This document shows positions 8,978-20,000 of a stretch of DNA of 64,000 bases, piece after piece. The notes beneath the pieces were generated by a model. It was not told where the DNA came from. It did not search any database and saw nothing but the letters and a program-made list of their open reading frames with translations. Source of the DNA: Arcanobacterium_A hippocoleae_A (lineage in GTDB: Bacteria > Actinomycetota > Actinomycetes > Actinomycetales > Actinomycetaceae); the NCBI GenBank assembly GCA_040360365.1, contig CP136412.1. The stretch is one strand, 5' to 3'. Each line of letters begins with the position of its first letter. Position 1 is the stretch's first letter. Position numbers and translations under genes: made by a program.

Positions 8978-9524
8978 TTTAGAATTTTCGAACGCCTCCG
9001 GAGATAAGCCGGATTCGGGAAATTCCGCTGCCCCGCAGCAGAAAGAAAATAGTTCTGGGCGCGGAAAAAACAATCTAAAGTACGGCGAAATTACTGCACC
9101 GGTTTCAATCGAACGTATCTGTGCAATATTTGACGCGGCAGGGTGGAAATATAATTTAGCAGATTCAGAACTCCAAAGCGGTTTTGGTGGAAAACCTTTT
9201 ATCATCACCTACAATACGGAAAGTAATTGCCTTGATTTAACTTCACTGCTGATTTCCGGTGTGTCTGAGATACCTGAAAATGACGTACTTGGTTTTATTG
9301 AAGAATGGCACCACACAAAAATCTTGCCAAAAGCATATCTTTTCCGCACTGAAGATGGGGAAGCGTTAATTCGCCTTGAACATATGCTATTGTTCGCAGA
9401 TGCGGAAGAGCGGATTTTCGGTGCGACTGATGCGCAATTAGCTGGCTATCTGGAACAGTTCATTTTTTCCGCACTCGCGTTCTTTGAAGAATTTAATAAC
9501 TTTTTCGGGAAAGGCGAGATTTAA
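8970..9524 (+). CDS. YbjN domain-containing protein, second of a pair
   Basis: A 184-residue protein from ATG 8970, with a polar, disordered N-terminus (about 40 residues) and then a YbjN-like domain: VSIERICAIFDAAGWKYN, strands around FIITYN, the WHHTKILPKAYL segment that parallels WPRVYP in its neighbour, and a long acidic C-terminal helix. The start overlaps the upstream stop. An upstream in-frame TTG at 8943 would lie inside the first gene and is less likely. Function unknown; the paired arrangement suggests a heteromeric chaperone-like complex, which is inference. Confidence 0.72.
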   Translation: MNDLEFSNASGDKPDSGNSAAPQQKENSSGRGKNNLKYGEITAPVSIERICAIFDAAGWKYNLADSELQSGFGGKPFIITYNTESNCLDLTSLLISGVSEIPENDVLGFIEEWHHTKILPKAYLFRTEDGEALIRLEHMLLFADAEERIFGATDAQLAGYLEQFIFSALAFFEEFNNFFGKGEI

Positions 9525-9652
9525 TGCGGCAGGCAGCGCTGTTCCGCATGGAAACAGCGCAGGTGAGAAAGATTCCCTGTGCTTGTTCTTCGGTGCTCCT
9601 GGTTCGGCTCGGCTGCTTTCCCGCTATTGAGTCCGTGATTTCGCTATTGAGT

Positions 9653-11332
9653 CTATAATTTCGCTGGCGGTCTCGTGCGCTTCCAAATCTTTTTGATTCG
9701 TTTCGCTTTTGTTTTATTTATCCGTCGGCGTTTGAAAATCTGGCGGTGCTGCGTCCTGCTAGTGCGGGGAAGCGAATCAAGATGTACTGTCGGCAGAATA
9801 TCTTCCTCGGCAAGCTCGTGATCCGTCGTTCGCAGCTCCTTTACGAAACCGTACATTGCCAGTGCAAGCACAAAAGCAAACGGCAGCCCCATAATCACTG
9901 CCGCATGTTGGAGTGCTGGGATTCCGCCGACAAGCAGCATTCCAACAGTCAAGACTCCCGTAACACTCGCCCAAAAACCCGCAGCCACGGACGCCCGTCT
10001 TGCGCCGGATCGTCAAAACGCGAACAAAGATTTGCCATCACCAACGCGCCAGAATCTGCAGAAGTTACATAGAACAATAATCCGATAACCGTCGCCAAAA
10101 CAATCACGACGGGTGCCAATGGAAGCTGTGCCAGCAGCGAATAAAATCCCATCTCGGGGGACGCCAGGGTGAGCTCTCCAAATTCTGTTCCGCTCAGTCC
10201 GCCGTTATTCGCTGTATTGCTGCGGATATAGTCGATTGCGGCATTGCCGAAAATTGAGATCCATAAAACAATATAGAAAAGCGGAATTGATACGGCACCG
10301 AGTACAAACTGGCGAATCGTGCGTCCGTAGGAAATCCGGGCAAGAAACATTCCCACAAACGATGCCCAGGCAACCCACCACGCCCAGAAGAAAAGCGTCC
10401 AGGAATTCTTCCAAATATCCGCATCGGCATAAGTCATTGTGTCCATCGTCATCGACGGAAACATTGCAGCTAAATCCCCAATATTCATTACAATCGCGTT
10501 AAGCAGCAAATCCGTGCGGGAAAAAGTAAAACCCAAACGAGCAGCGCAAAAGCGCCGTAAACGTTCAAATTAGAAATTAACTTCATTCCGCGCGAGATTC
10601 CGATAAACGCCGATGCCGTCGCCATAATAATTGCCAATGCAATCAATAAAACCTGTACTGGTAAGCCTTGCGCAACGCCGAAAATCAGGTTTAGACCAAC
10701 ATTGATTTGCACCACGCCAATCCCGAGAGTGGCAGCAACCCCGAATACTGCTCCGATAATCGCGGCGCTATCTACCAAATCGCCGGCAAACCCGGCCATG
10801 CGCTCTTTCCCGAAAATCGGCTCAAGCGTGGTGCGGGCGGCAATCGGGCGGTGGCGGCGATAAGTGTAATACCCCAGAGCCATACCCATTAGTGCATACA
10901 TTGCCCAGCCGGTTATCCCATAATGGAAAATTGCCCAGATGGGTGCCTGCTTTGCCGCTAAATCAGTGCCTCCGGAAATCAGCGGCGGCCGTAAATATTG
11001 TGCTACTGGTTCGGCGACGGCAAAAACATTAAATCTGTGCCGATACCGGCGGCAAAAAGCATTGCTCCCCAAGAGAGGTTCGAATATTCCGGTTTTGCAT
11101 TTTCCGGACCAAAGCGAAGCCGGCCGTACTTTGAAAACGCAACTGCAAACACAAATATTACAATTACGGTGCCGAGCAGAATGTAGAACCAGCCAAACCA
11201 TTTCCCAATCCATGCCGTTACAATCTGCAGCAGACCGGCAGCTGCGGCGGGGCTGATTAAAGTCCACAGTGCCAGCGCAATAATAAATGTGCCAGCGCTG
11301 ATGAAAACTGTCTTGCGAAGTGATCCGGGCAA
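9653..11332 (-). CDS. BCCT-family betaine/carnitine/choline transporter (three apparent frameshifts)
   Basis: About 560 residues and 12 predicted membrane helices after correction, as usual for the family. It would import glycine betaine or related trimethylammonium compounds driven by an ion gradient. Visible motifs: the GIGT segment, AEPVAQYL, the tryptophan-rich WTLFFWAWWVAWASFVGMF segment and LARISYGRTIRQFV. The tail is basic and arginine-rich. The frame breaks at A5 runs 11022-11026, 10521-10525 and 9973-9977 (T5 on the coding strand). Adding one base at each restores MFFAVAEPV, LLFSRTDLLLN and RVFWASVTGV. Each break is in a 5-base homopolymer, so sequence error is favoured. The gene appears monocistronic. 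Confidence 0.88.
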
Positions 11333-11941
11333 TTAGTTTCCTTAAATTGGGTGCGGATTCGTCAATCTGCTTAAACCGCGTTATACGGAGGCCTGCAACA
11401 AACTGTCAGGTAAAAATACTGCAAGAATCGACGAAAATAACATCATGAGTCTACAGTAAACCTTACTGCGTACGTAGTATGTTGGTGTGTTTTTGCGGGA
11501 AAAGGTGCGTTCAGTGCTGTTCCCGGTGCGGGATACTTCCGGTTATTCCGGTTGGAATATTTAATATTTTTCCTCCGCTCTCACCGCTATTGCGGCGGCG
11601 GAATATTTTGCAGCACCGGCAGTGGGATAGGAAAAAGCCCTAGATACTGAAAAGCGTTCTGAATAATATTTTCGTGATATATCTACTGGTAAAAGAGTTG
11701 TCTGTAAAATTTTGGCAAAGTTAATTAGTGGCACTTAGGAAAAAGACCTATTTGAAAAGTGTAAGGGGAGAGGTATACAGTTGTGCTGTGTTCCCCAGCG
11801 GGAATGCTGATGTTGCGAGATATCGAGCGGTGTGAATCAAAAATAACCGCCGATTGAAAAATACGGCGGGGGCACGGCAAGAGCCTGCTCCTCGTTCCTT
11901 GTTTGTTTCGGTTATAAAAGCAACAAAACGGAGGAGTCCGG
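11333..11941. other. Intergenic region with palindromes
   Basis: Divergent promoter region of about 600 bp with no gene. ACTGCGTACGTAGT (11465-11478) is a near-perfect palindrome and possible operator. A stem-loop with AATATT ends and a CCTCCGC/GCGGCGG core spans about 11559-11608. Confidence 0.45.
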
Positions 11942-13632
11942 ATGTTTGAAAAAACAAGCAAAAAGAAACACTGAATCGAGTGCGCCGACTGCAGGAAATT
12001 CACTGCGCTGCCAATAAGCGTTTTGCGTTTGGGATAGCGGCGGTGATGGTGGGAAGCATATCTGTATTGGGGATTCCGACTGCGCCGATTAGTGCTGCAG
12101 AAGAATCGGCAGCAGCGGCTGGATCCGCTGCGAATACTGCTGTTAACGCCAGTGATTATGAACTGATGTGGGATGCGGAGAGCGGCGGAAAATCCGCAGC
12201 TTCCGCAGCTTCCGCAGCGCAAAACGGCAGAAAAGATCCGGGGTTCAAGCAAATCGATGATCGTAACTATGTGTATTATTACGATTTTGGCGGTACGTCG
12301 AGCTTTGATTTTGGGGAGATGATGAAACATCTCAAAGCGGTTCCGAAAGATCCGGCTCGTAAATTGCCAACGTGCTACGGGAAAAATTTTTCGATAAATG
12401 AAGAATCTTCCGGGAGTAATGCGGATTCGCACGGAACTTCCTGCGAAATTTACCTTGATCGCGACGGTATTAAAAACGGAATAATGCCGGTAGTCGGTAC
12501 CGCTTCCGGGCATTACGATTCGATCTTTAATGACCGGACCAAAGACGGCAGCACAATTAAGGCTGTGAATGGCGCGACTTACGGCGGAAAAATCGTGCTT
12601 CGCGCCAGTGCTGCGAAGCACGGGAAAAAGTCCGGAGGTGTTGCTCTGAGCAAGAACGCAGAACAAAGCTGGAAGTTTAGGCTGCAAGGCGCCGATGTCC
12701 GCCCGCCGAAAGTTGATGCGGAGAAAACAAAACAGAAGCTGCAGCTAACGGACTTGCATATCGCCTCGCCGGAATCTCTTCGCGCACAATTCGCTGCAGC
12801 AAAAATCGTTGCAAGCGATAATGTCACGCCGGCAGATAAGCTGAAAAAGAAAATCAAGTTTACTAATTTACGGGTAAAGCGGGAATTGACTCTAGAGCAA
12901 ATTCAAGCAAGTGCGAAAACCGGCGGACCGAAGCTGTATAGTGTACAGCTGGAAGTGAAAGACGAAGCCGGTTTAACGGCGAAAGAAATCATTAAGCAAA
13001 CGCTGATTGTGGCGCCGGAAATCAAAACTCCGAATCCGGTTCTAAAAGAAATCGTGCAGGATTTGCAGAACTTAACGCTGGCAGAAAAAGCGAAAATCCG
13101 TACTTTGCTGCAGAAAGTCAACCCGGAAAACACGCTGCTCGGATCGCCGGGAACGAAAGTAGATATCGATTCAAAGAGCGGAATTATTACGGTCACTTAT
13201 CCAAACGGATCCGTCGCTGTGAAGCTGAAAGTTGCAGATTTCGCGGGAGTAGCGAAACGGGCGAAAGATTCGGCAGATGACGCTGCAGATATTAATAATA
13301 TCGGCACTGAAACTCCGAAACGTGATCCGCTGGTGAATAATGACGCTGCGGATATCGGCAATATCGGCGATGAGACCCCAGGGCGGGAACCGTTGAATCG
13401 CAATATGCGGGGAGAACAAGATTCGAACAAAACAAAAGCAGACCAGGATTCTGCAGTGTCAACGCCGCAGACGCCGCGTCTCAATTCGGCAGGAGCTGCG
13501 CCGGCAGCTGAAGCTGCTTTGCCGCAAACAGGAGCAGACTCTTTCGCTGTTGCCGCGGTTGCAGTACTGGCAATTTTGGCAGGGTTGGGTATTGTGGTCA
13601 TTAATCAGCGGCGCAAAGACCGAACCAAGTAA
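11942..13632 (+). CDS. LPQTG-anchored surface protein (one apparent frameshift)
   Basis: About 563 residues, secreted and wall-anchored, function unknown. It has a long N-terminal signal (basic region, then a hydrophobic core GIAAVMVGSISVLGI), a central region of uncharacterised domains including the Rib-like segment GIITVTYPNGSVAVKLKV, two copies of a DINNIGTETP / DIGNIGDETP acidic motif, then LPQTGADS, a hydrophobic helix and QRRKDRTK. The ribosome site GGAGGAG precedes ATG 11942. The frame then breaks at A6 (11949-11954), and one added A joins it to the rest. Without that correction translation would have to start near 11980 with no ribosome site and a damaged signal peptide. It could be an adhesin or a scaffold protein. 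Confidence 0.75.
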
Positions 13633-13790
13633 GCTGATTTACAGATTAGCGTGTTCTCGCCGGTCTGGTTTTTACAGTGCCGGGATGTGACTGCTTAATC
13701 TTAATCGCTGCTAAGTGCAGCTGCAGCTTTCGGGCAGGTTTGATGAAAAGGATTTCTTTCGTTGGATTCATCTGCAGCTGCAGAATGTGC

Positions 13791-13824
13791 GGGGAGTTCT
13801 AACCGTTTGCAGTTAGAACTCCCC
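13791..13824. terminator. Bidirectional stem-loop between convergent genes
   Basis: A perfect 13-bp stem, GGGGAGTTCTAAC (13791-13803) with its complement at 13812-13824, and an 8-nt loop. It lies between the 3' ends of the LPQTG protein gene and ahpF. T-runs are weak on both sides. Confidence 0.7.
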
Positions 13825-13855
13825 ATTCTGATTTAATTGTAATCCTGCAGCTAAA

Positions 13856-15409
13856 TCACTGCCGGATTGCGTAATCAAAAGCGCCGATTGCTGCTTTTGC
13901 TCCAGATCCGAGCGCTACTACCACTTGTTTGTATGGCGTATCGGTAACATCACCAGCAGCAAAGACTCCCGGCACGGAAGTCATTCCAGCCGCATCAACG
14001 GCAATTCCGCCGCGATTGAGCGTGAGTGTTTCCGCTACCCATTCAGAGTTCGGGACCAGCCCGATTTGGACAAAAATCCCATTAACAGCCAGCGAATGTG
14101 CATTCCCGGCGGAATCTTCATACTCCAGGGCGGTAACTTCGGTGCCGTCGCCGCTTACTCCGGATACTTTCGCGGAAGTAATCACAGTGGTGTTCGGCAA
14201 TGACGCGAGTTTCTGCTGGAGAACCTCATCGGCTTTCAGCTCGGGCATCATTTCCACGACGGTCACATGAGTTGCGAGACCGGCTAAATCAATTGCGGCT
14301 TCGATTGCTGAATTTCCGCCGCCAATTACAGCAACAGGTTTTCCCTTAAAAAGCGGTCCGTCGCAATGCGGGCAGAAAGATACGCCGCGGTTGCGGTACT
14401 CATCTTCACCTGGCACGCCAGTGACCCGGTAGCGGGCGCCGGTTGCGATAATCACTTGCTTTGCTTGGAGCGTCACGCTGCCGAAATCGACAGCAAAAAG
14501 ACCGTCGCTGTTCTTTTCGTGCAGTTTTTCGGCAAGCAAACCGGTGATAATCTCCACGCCGTAGTGACGCATTGATTCTTCCAGTTCGCCGGCGAGAGCT
14601 GGCCCGGAAACCGACTTGGTTACGGCAAGATTTTCAATCGTCGCTGTATCGAGCACTTGACCGCCGACACGTTCACCGGCCATTGCCACCCGTAAACCTT
14701 TGCGGGCAGAATAGATTGCGGCGGTTGCGCCTGCTGGTCCGCCCCCGACCACGAGCACGTCGAATGGTGCAAGCGCGTTCAAACGCTGTGCACGCTTCGT
14801 CTCTGATCCGGTGTCGAGTTTGCCGATGATTTGGGCAAGATCCATTCGTCCTTGTCCGAAAAGCTCGCCGTCAAGATATACGGTCGGTACAGCTTTGATT
14901 CCAAGGCGGTTAATTTCTTCCTGGTTCGCGCTGCCCTCGACGGCGGTGTGTGTAATCAGCGGATTAAGCACGGCAAGCGCATTTAGCGCCTGCACTACAG
15001 TCGGGCAGTTTTGGCAGGTCAGAGACATGTAGGTTACGAAATCGTGCGGCTGATCAATTGCGGCAGCCGCTGCAAGCACTTCCTGATCGGCACGTACCGG
15101 GTGCCCGCCTACCTGCACGAGTGCAAGCACGAAGCTCGTGAACTCTTCACCCATCGGGATACCGGCAAAGTTCACTGCTGCTTCCGGTGCGTTTTCGCGC
15201 TCAATCGTAAACGACGGCACTCGCGCGCCGTCTTCAGCGGGGATTTCCAAATAGGTAACCAGTTCGGAAAGCTCTGCGGTTTGCTGGAGCATTTCCCGCA
15301 TTTGGCTTGCACGTTTTGAATCGTCGAGCCGAGCTTTCAGCAGAATTGGAAGTTTGATATTCGTCATCACTGCGCCGAGCTGGCTCAATGTGGCTGTATC
15401 GAGAATCAT
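13856..15409 (-). CDS. ahpF: Alkyl hydroperoxide reductase subunit F
   Basis: A 517-residue flavoprotein disulfide reductase, the usual AhpF length. It uses NADH to reduce AhpC. The N-terminal tandem thioredoxin-like region has the CQNC pair. The C-terminal thioredoxin-reductase-like part has the FAD site GGGPAGATAA, the redox pair CPHC, the NADH site GGGNSAIEAA and the late FAD motif AAGDVTD. The frame is intact. It follows ahpC on the same strand with a 105-bp gap, so ahpC-ahpF is a likely peroxide-defence operon. No OxyR or PerR gene lies next to it. Confidence 0.95.
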   Translation of the reverse strand: MILDTATLSQLGAVMTNIKLPILLKARLDDSKRASQMREMLQQTAELSELVTYLEIPAEDGARVPSFTIERENAPEAAVNFAGIPMGEEFTSFVLALVQVGGHPVRADQEVLAAAAAIDQPHDFVTYMSLTCQNCPTVVQALNALAVLNPLITHTAVEGSANQEEINRLGIKAVPTVYLDGELFGQGRMDLAQIIGKLDTGSETKRAQRLNALAPFDVLVVGGGPAGATAAIYSARKGLRVAMAGERVGGQVLDTATIENLAVTKSVSGPALAGELEESMRHYGVEIITGLLAEKLHEKNSDGLFAVDFGSVTLQAKQVIIATGARYRVTGVPGEDEYRNRGVSFCPHCDGPLFKGKPVAVIGGGNSAIEAAIDLAGLATHVTVVEMMPELKADEVLQQKLASLPNTTVITSAKVSGVSGDGTEVTALEYEDSAGNAHSLAVNGIFVQIGLVPNSEWVAETLTLNRGGIAVDAAGMTSVPGVFAAGDVTDTPYKQVVVALGSGAKAAIGAFDYAIRQ

Positions 15410-15514
15410 GTGGTTCCTTTAAGAGCTTGCGGAAATCGATTCTGCGGAAATCAATTCTGTGAAAAAGATTCCGTGAGTGAAAATCGATTCCGGCTTGACT
15501 AAAGATTTACTGAA

Positions 15515-16078
15515 TTAGAGTTTTCCGGAGAGGTCGAACGACGGAGCAAGAGTTTCTTCGCCTTCTTCCCACTTTGCCGGGCAAACTTCACCTGGATGGT
15601 TGTAAATGTACTGCGCTGCTTTTACCTTGCGCAGCAGTTCGGAAGCGTTGCGTCCCACACCTTCGGAAGTGGTTTCCACGTACTGAATTACCCCTTCCGG
15701 GTCAATCAAAATCGTGGAACGGTCGGCTGCGCCTTCACCTGGGCGGAGTGTGTCGAAAGCTGCCGAGATTTCACAGGTCGGATCGCCGACCATTGCAAAC
15801 TTAATTTTGCCGATACGTTCGGAAGAATCGTGCCATGCCTTGTGGGAGAAGTGCTTATCGGTGGAGAAAGAGTATACTTCTACGCCAAGCTGCTGGAATT
15901 CTTCATAGTTTTCAGCCATGTCTTCGAGTTCGGTGGGGCAGACGAAAGTGAAATCGGCTGGGTAGAAGAAAAGAATTGCCCATTTTCCGGCGTAGTCTGC
16001 GGAGGAAACTTCGGTAAAACTGCCGTTGTGGTATGCGGCTGCTTTCCATTCGGCAGCTTTCGTGTTGATCAGTGACAT
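15515..16078 (-). CDS. ahpC: Alkyl hydroperoxide reductase subunit C (2-Cys peroxiredoxin)
   Basis: A 187-residue typical 2-Cys peroxiredoxin that reduces hydrogen peroxide and organic peroxides and is recycled by AhpF. The peroxidatic Cys47 is in FTFVCPTE and the resolving Cys166 is in GEVCPAKW, both at canonical positions. It is the first gene of ahpC-ahpF. A long intergenic region lies upstream, where its promoter must be. The frame is intact and the length is standard. Confidence 0.96.
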   Translation of the reverse strand: MSLINTKAAEWKAAAYHNGSFTEVSSADYAGKWAILFFYPADFTFVCPTELEDMAENYEEFQQLGVEVYSFSTDKHFSHKAWHDSSERIGKIKFAMVGDPTCEISAAFDTLRPGEGAADRSTILIDPEGVIQYVETTSEGVGRNASELLRKVKAAQYIYNHPGEVCPAKWEEGEETLAPSFDLSGKL

Positions 16079-16940
16079 AATCGTCCTCTCTGCTGATATT
16101 TGTTTATTTTTTGAATTTTAGGCTTAGCGGTTTGTGAACCTTTGCAGTTCATGAACCGGATGGTTTGTGAACGTGTTCTGCGTTGGTTTGTATTGCCGTC
16201 GCTTTGCGGTTCTGCAGCGGAGTGCCGATTGAACAAGTTCAGCACGCCCGCTGTGAGCTTTTGGAGCATTTGCAGCTGCTGAAAACAACTAAATTCGCTG
16301 GTGGGAAGCTGAATTGCAGCAGTTGGCGCAGGCTCGGAAGCTCACAGCAACACTTTAGCTCTTTTGGAACGATTCCAGAAATGGATTTTGCCGGTTTTTT
16401 GATTTATGAACATTTATTCCGTTGGCCGGGCTGCTGATTTTCCTTGGAATTGCTGATGTTTTCGCTGTTTTCTGTATTTCGCAAGCCGAGAGTGCTGTTT
16501 TTCACTCTTCGAGTGTTTATCGTGAATCGATGAGTGTTTATGGTGAATCGGTAAGGCGTTTTACCGCAGAGTTGCTGCAAAGTTACTGCAGAGTTGCTGC
16601 GGGCGATGTGCGCGGCAGCCGGCTGACGTGCTTGAAATATCGGATAAAAAGCATGAACCAAACGGTAAACTGGAGGTTAATACCGCAAATTTCGCAGAGT
16701 TGTTAATTATGTAAAGTGAGATATTGCATAGGTGCCCGGATTTTCGCAGAAAAAGCCGCTTTTACAGCAAGAATGTCTAGGTATATTCAGGAAAAAGTAA
16801 GATTTGTTTATTGGTAAACTTTTAATTTTCACTGCTCCAAATTATGGACGCATAAATATATTTCGCAGTTTCTTTCTTACCCTAGCTAACAAACATCTTT
16901 CGGCATCTAAGCATATTAGATGTTCACACAATAAAATACG
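16079..16940. other. Long intergenic region upstream of ahpC and the subtilisin
   Basis: About 860 bp between divergent genes. It is rich in imperfect short repeats: GGTTTGTGAAC twice (about 16129-16170), GTGTTTATSGTGAATCG twice (about 16514-16551), and GAGTTGCTGCAAAGTTACTGCAGAGTTGCTGC (about 16568-16598, in pieces). Open frames here (16404-16706) are short, overlap on both strands and match nothing I know. Confidence 0.5.
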
Positions 16941-16975
16941 CAGCTAATAGTTATTAACCCACAGCTAATAGTTAT
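16941..16975 (+). promoter_or_regulatory. 21-bp-spaced direct repeat upstream of the subtilisin gene
   Basis: CAGCTAATAGTTAT occurs at 16941-16954 and again at 16962-16975, 21 bp apart, or two helical turns. The pair ends 36 bp before the start codon. Such spacing is typical of dimeric response-regulator sites. No regulator is identified. Confidence 0.4.
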
Positions 16976-17010
16976 CGAATGGAAACACAATATAACAAGG
17001 AAGGTAAATA

Positions 17011-20000
17011 ATGCGCTTTAGAGTCATCTCGCCCATTGCTGGCGCGCTTATTGCTTTCTCTCCGCTTGCAGCACCCGCTGCTGCTGCAGCTGAAACAGGT
17101 GCGCCTGCGCGCGAAGCAAACGTAAACGCTTCCGCTGCAGACGCGCTTATCTCAGCCGGAATGAAAGCTGACATCGCAAAAATACCGCAATTGCGTAATG
17201 CGAACACTGAACGGGTTCGCGTGATTGTGACGATGAAATCTCAGCCTGCACTGCCGTCGAAATCGGTGGAAAACACGAATAAAACCGAACAGGCGAATCT
17301 GCTTGCAAGCTGGAAAGAGCGGTACGGTCTGCAGCTCGACCGGCAGTTCGGGTATTTAGTAAACGGTTTTTCGGCTTCAATCCCGGAAGATAAAATCGCT
17401 GATCTCCTCGCTGAGCCTGCTGTTTCTTCGGTGAAACGTGAGCGCATTTATTATCCGACTGAGAATTTCGCGCGTAATCTTGAAGGAGTTGCAAACGCCG
17501 AGAAAGACTATGGAGTCGACGGCACCGGCATGGTCGTATCCATTATCGATTCCGGTATCGACCCGTCGCATCGTGATTTAACCCTCGATAATTGTGACGC
17601 TGCTGCAATCCAGACAATCAATACCAGCGGCGGAAAATTCACCTGCAAAGTTCCGAATGGGTACAACTATGCGGATGAAAACTATGAAATCGTTGACGCA
17701 ACCGCAGATCAGCACGGTCAGCATGTAGCTGGGATTGTGGCTGCAAACGGAAAAGAAGGCACTGCAAACGCGGTGCGGGGTGCGGCTCGAACGCGCAGCT
17801 TTTGGCAATGAAAGTGTTCTCGAACAAAGGCGGCGGAGCGCAAGATTCCGATATTATTGCGGCAATTGAAGATTCGGTAAAGCTCGGCGCAGACGTGATT
17901 AACATGTCGCTCGGCTCGACGAACGGGATTACAGATATTTCCGACGGTTCCTACCGTGCAATTGAAAAAGCGCGGGAAGCTGGGGTGCTTGTTGTTATCT
18001 CTGCAGGTAATGACGGAAAGAATTTCGATCTTAAAGGCGGATTAGCAGACGTTCAGGGATACTATGACGACGGCACGATCGGTTCTCCGGCTGTGCAGGG
18101 CGGATTTGCTGTCGCGTCGGTGGAAAACGATCATGTAACCCAGGCTTCCGGTTTCTATAACGACGGTGAAGACCACGGCTTTGCGTTTTCGCTTGCCAGC
18201 GGCGAACCCGACGGTAAAAATCATCAAATTTATGATGCGGGAGTCGGCAAACCAAATGAGTTTCCAAAGGAAGCAAAAGGAAACTTTGTTCTGATTAAAC
18301 GCGGTGAACTCACTTTTACCGATAAATACAAAAACGCCCAAAATGCGGGTGCTGCCGGTGTGATTGTGTGGAATCACGAAGAAGGCGGCGAAGAATTCGT
18401 GGGAATGGCTGGAATTGAAGAATTTAAATTCCTCTCAGCTTCCGTGAAAAACTCCACCGGAAAGAAAATTTTAGCCGCAATCAATAAGGCGAAGAACACT
18501 AATAAACCAGTAACCGTTCGGTTAACAGAAAACTGGGTATCAGAAAAGAACCCGACGGCACTGGAACCGTCAAGTTTCACCTCATGGGGAACAACCCCGG
18601 CGCTTGATTTCACCCCGGATATTGCCGGTATCGGCGGCAGCGTGTACTCACTGCAAAACAATAATAAGTATGCAACAAAGTCTGGAACGTCAATGGCGGC
18701 GCCGAATATTTCCGGCCTTTCCGCACTCGTGCTGCAAAAATACAAGCAGCTCTATCCGCAGCTTTCCAGGGTCGAGCTGCTCAACCGCGTACAGATTGCA
18801 CTTTCGAACACGGCAACAATTCTGGAGAAAAACGGAATTCCATACTCTCCGCGGCAAATCGGTGCCGGACTTGCGCAGGTAGATCAGGCGATTGCAACTT
18901 CCGTATTCGCCACTGTGAACGGCAAACCGTCGGCCGCATTGAAAGAAGTTTCCGGCGCCCGGAAAGTAACCGTCGATCTTGTAAACGTCGGGAAAGAACC
19001 AGCTGTATATTCAGTTCCGGCACAGCAGGTAATTCGGGAAACAAACGGTGTTGAAAAGAGCACCCGCACGTCAATTTCCGGTGAAACCGTAACTGCCGAT
19101 AAACAGCAGATACAAGTGCCGGCAGGCGGGAAAGCGAAGATTACTTTCACAATCCAGCCAGACACTTCCAAAGAAGGCTTTATACTCGGCTGGCTGAAGT
19201 TAAAAGCAGCCGGGAAGCAGCCGAATCTTGCGATTCCATATCTTGGGTTCGTCGGAGACTGGAACAAAGAACAAATCGTGGCGGCCCCAGGCACCGGTTT
19301 GCCGGAAAAAATGCTTCCGGCGGGCATGAAATCGCCAGTTACCGCTTTGACCACTTCGGAAGTTTCCGTATCAAGTAAGCCGCTTGGCAATGCGGGAGAA
19401 AAAGAAATCGGCTGGATTTCTCCAAACGGAGATAAGCAGCTTGACACAGTGAACGCTGATCTTGTGCTTTTGCGCAACGCTTTCGACGCACGCTACTCAA
19501 TTCGGCAGGGCGAAAATCTGATTGCAGAACTTGGGCAAGCAAGCGATGTGCGCCGAATATCCGGGCTTGGATTGTCGCAAATTCAAAATCCGGCACAGAT
19601 AAAAACTACTGCGGCAAAATTCGACGGGAAAATCTACGATCCGGCACAAACGCAATTCGTTCCAGTTGCTGACGGTATTTACACTTACCGTGTCGAAACC
19701 CGTTTGAGTGAAGAATTCAAATGGCAAACCACTGATATGAAATTCGGTGTCGACAATACCGCGCCGGAAATAACCATCGGTGATTTGCAGGACGGCACAG
19801 TTACCGTGAAAGCTGCAGACTGTACAAATCCAGGTACGGGATGCGCTGGAATCGCAGAGATTACGGCAACGAATCCTGATGGCGCTGAACTTGATGTCGC
19901 CGAAAATAATGACGGTACATACAGCATTAGCGGCGCCGATTTGCGTGACGCTACTGCGGTCCTTGTGACTGCCGTCGACGCTGCACAAAATATTGCGCAA

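Noticed and set aside
11725..12687. A 320-codon minus-strand open frame
   Set aside because: It is antisense to the signal-bearing LPQTG surface protein and has an Arg/Ser/Cys-rich composition typical of a shadow frame.
16404..16706. Overlapping short frames on both strands upstream of the subtilisin
   Set aside because: They overlap each other, contain repeated words rather than domain-like sequence, and lack ribosome sites.
16870..16895. Second iron box near TTACCCTAGCTAAC upstream of the subtilisin
   Set aside because: Only half of the DtxR consensus aligns, and symmetry is poor.
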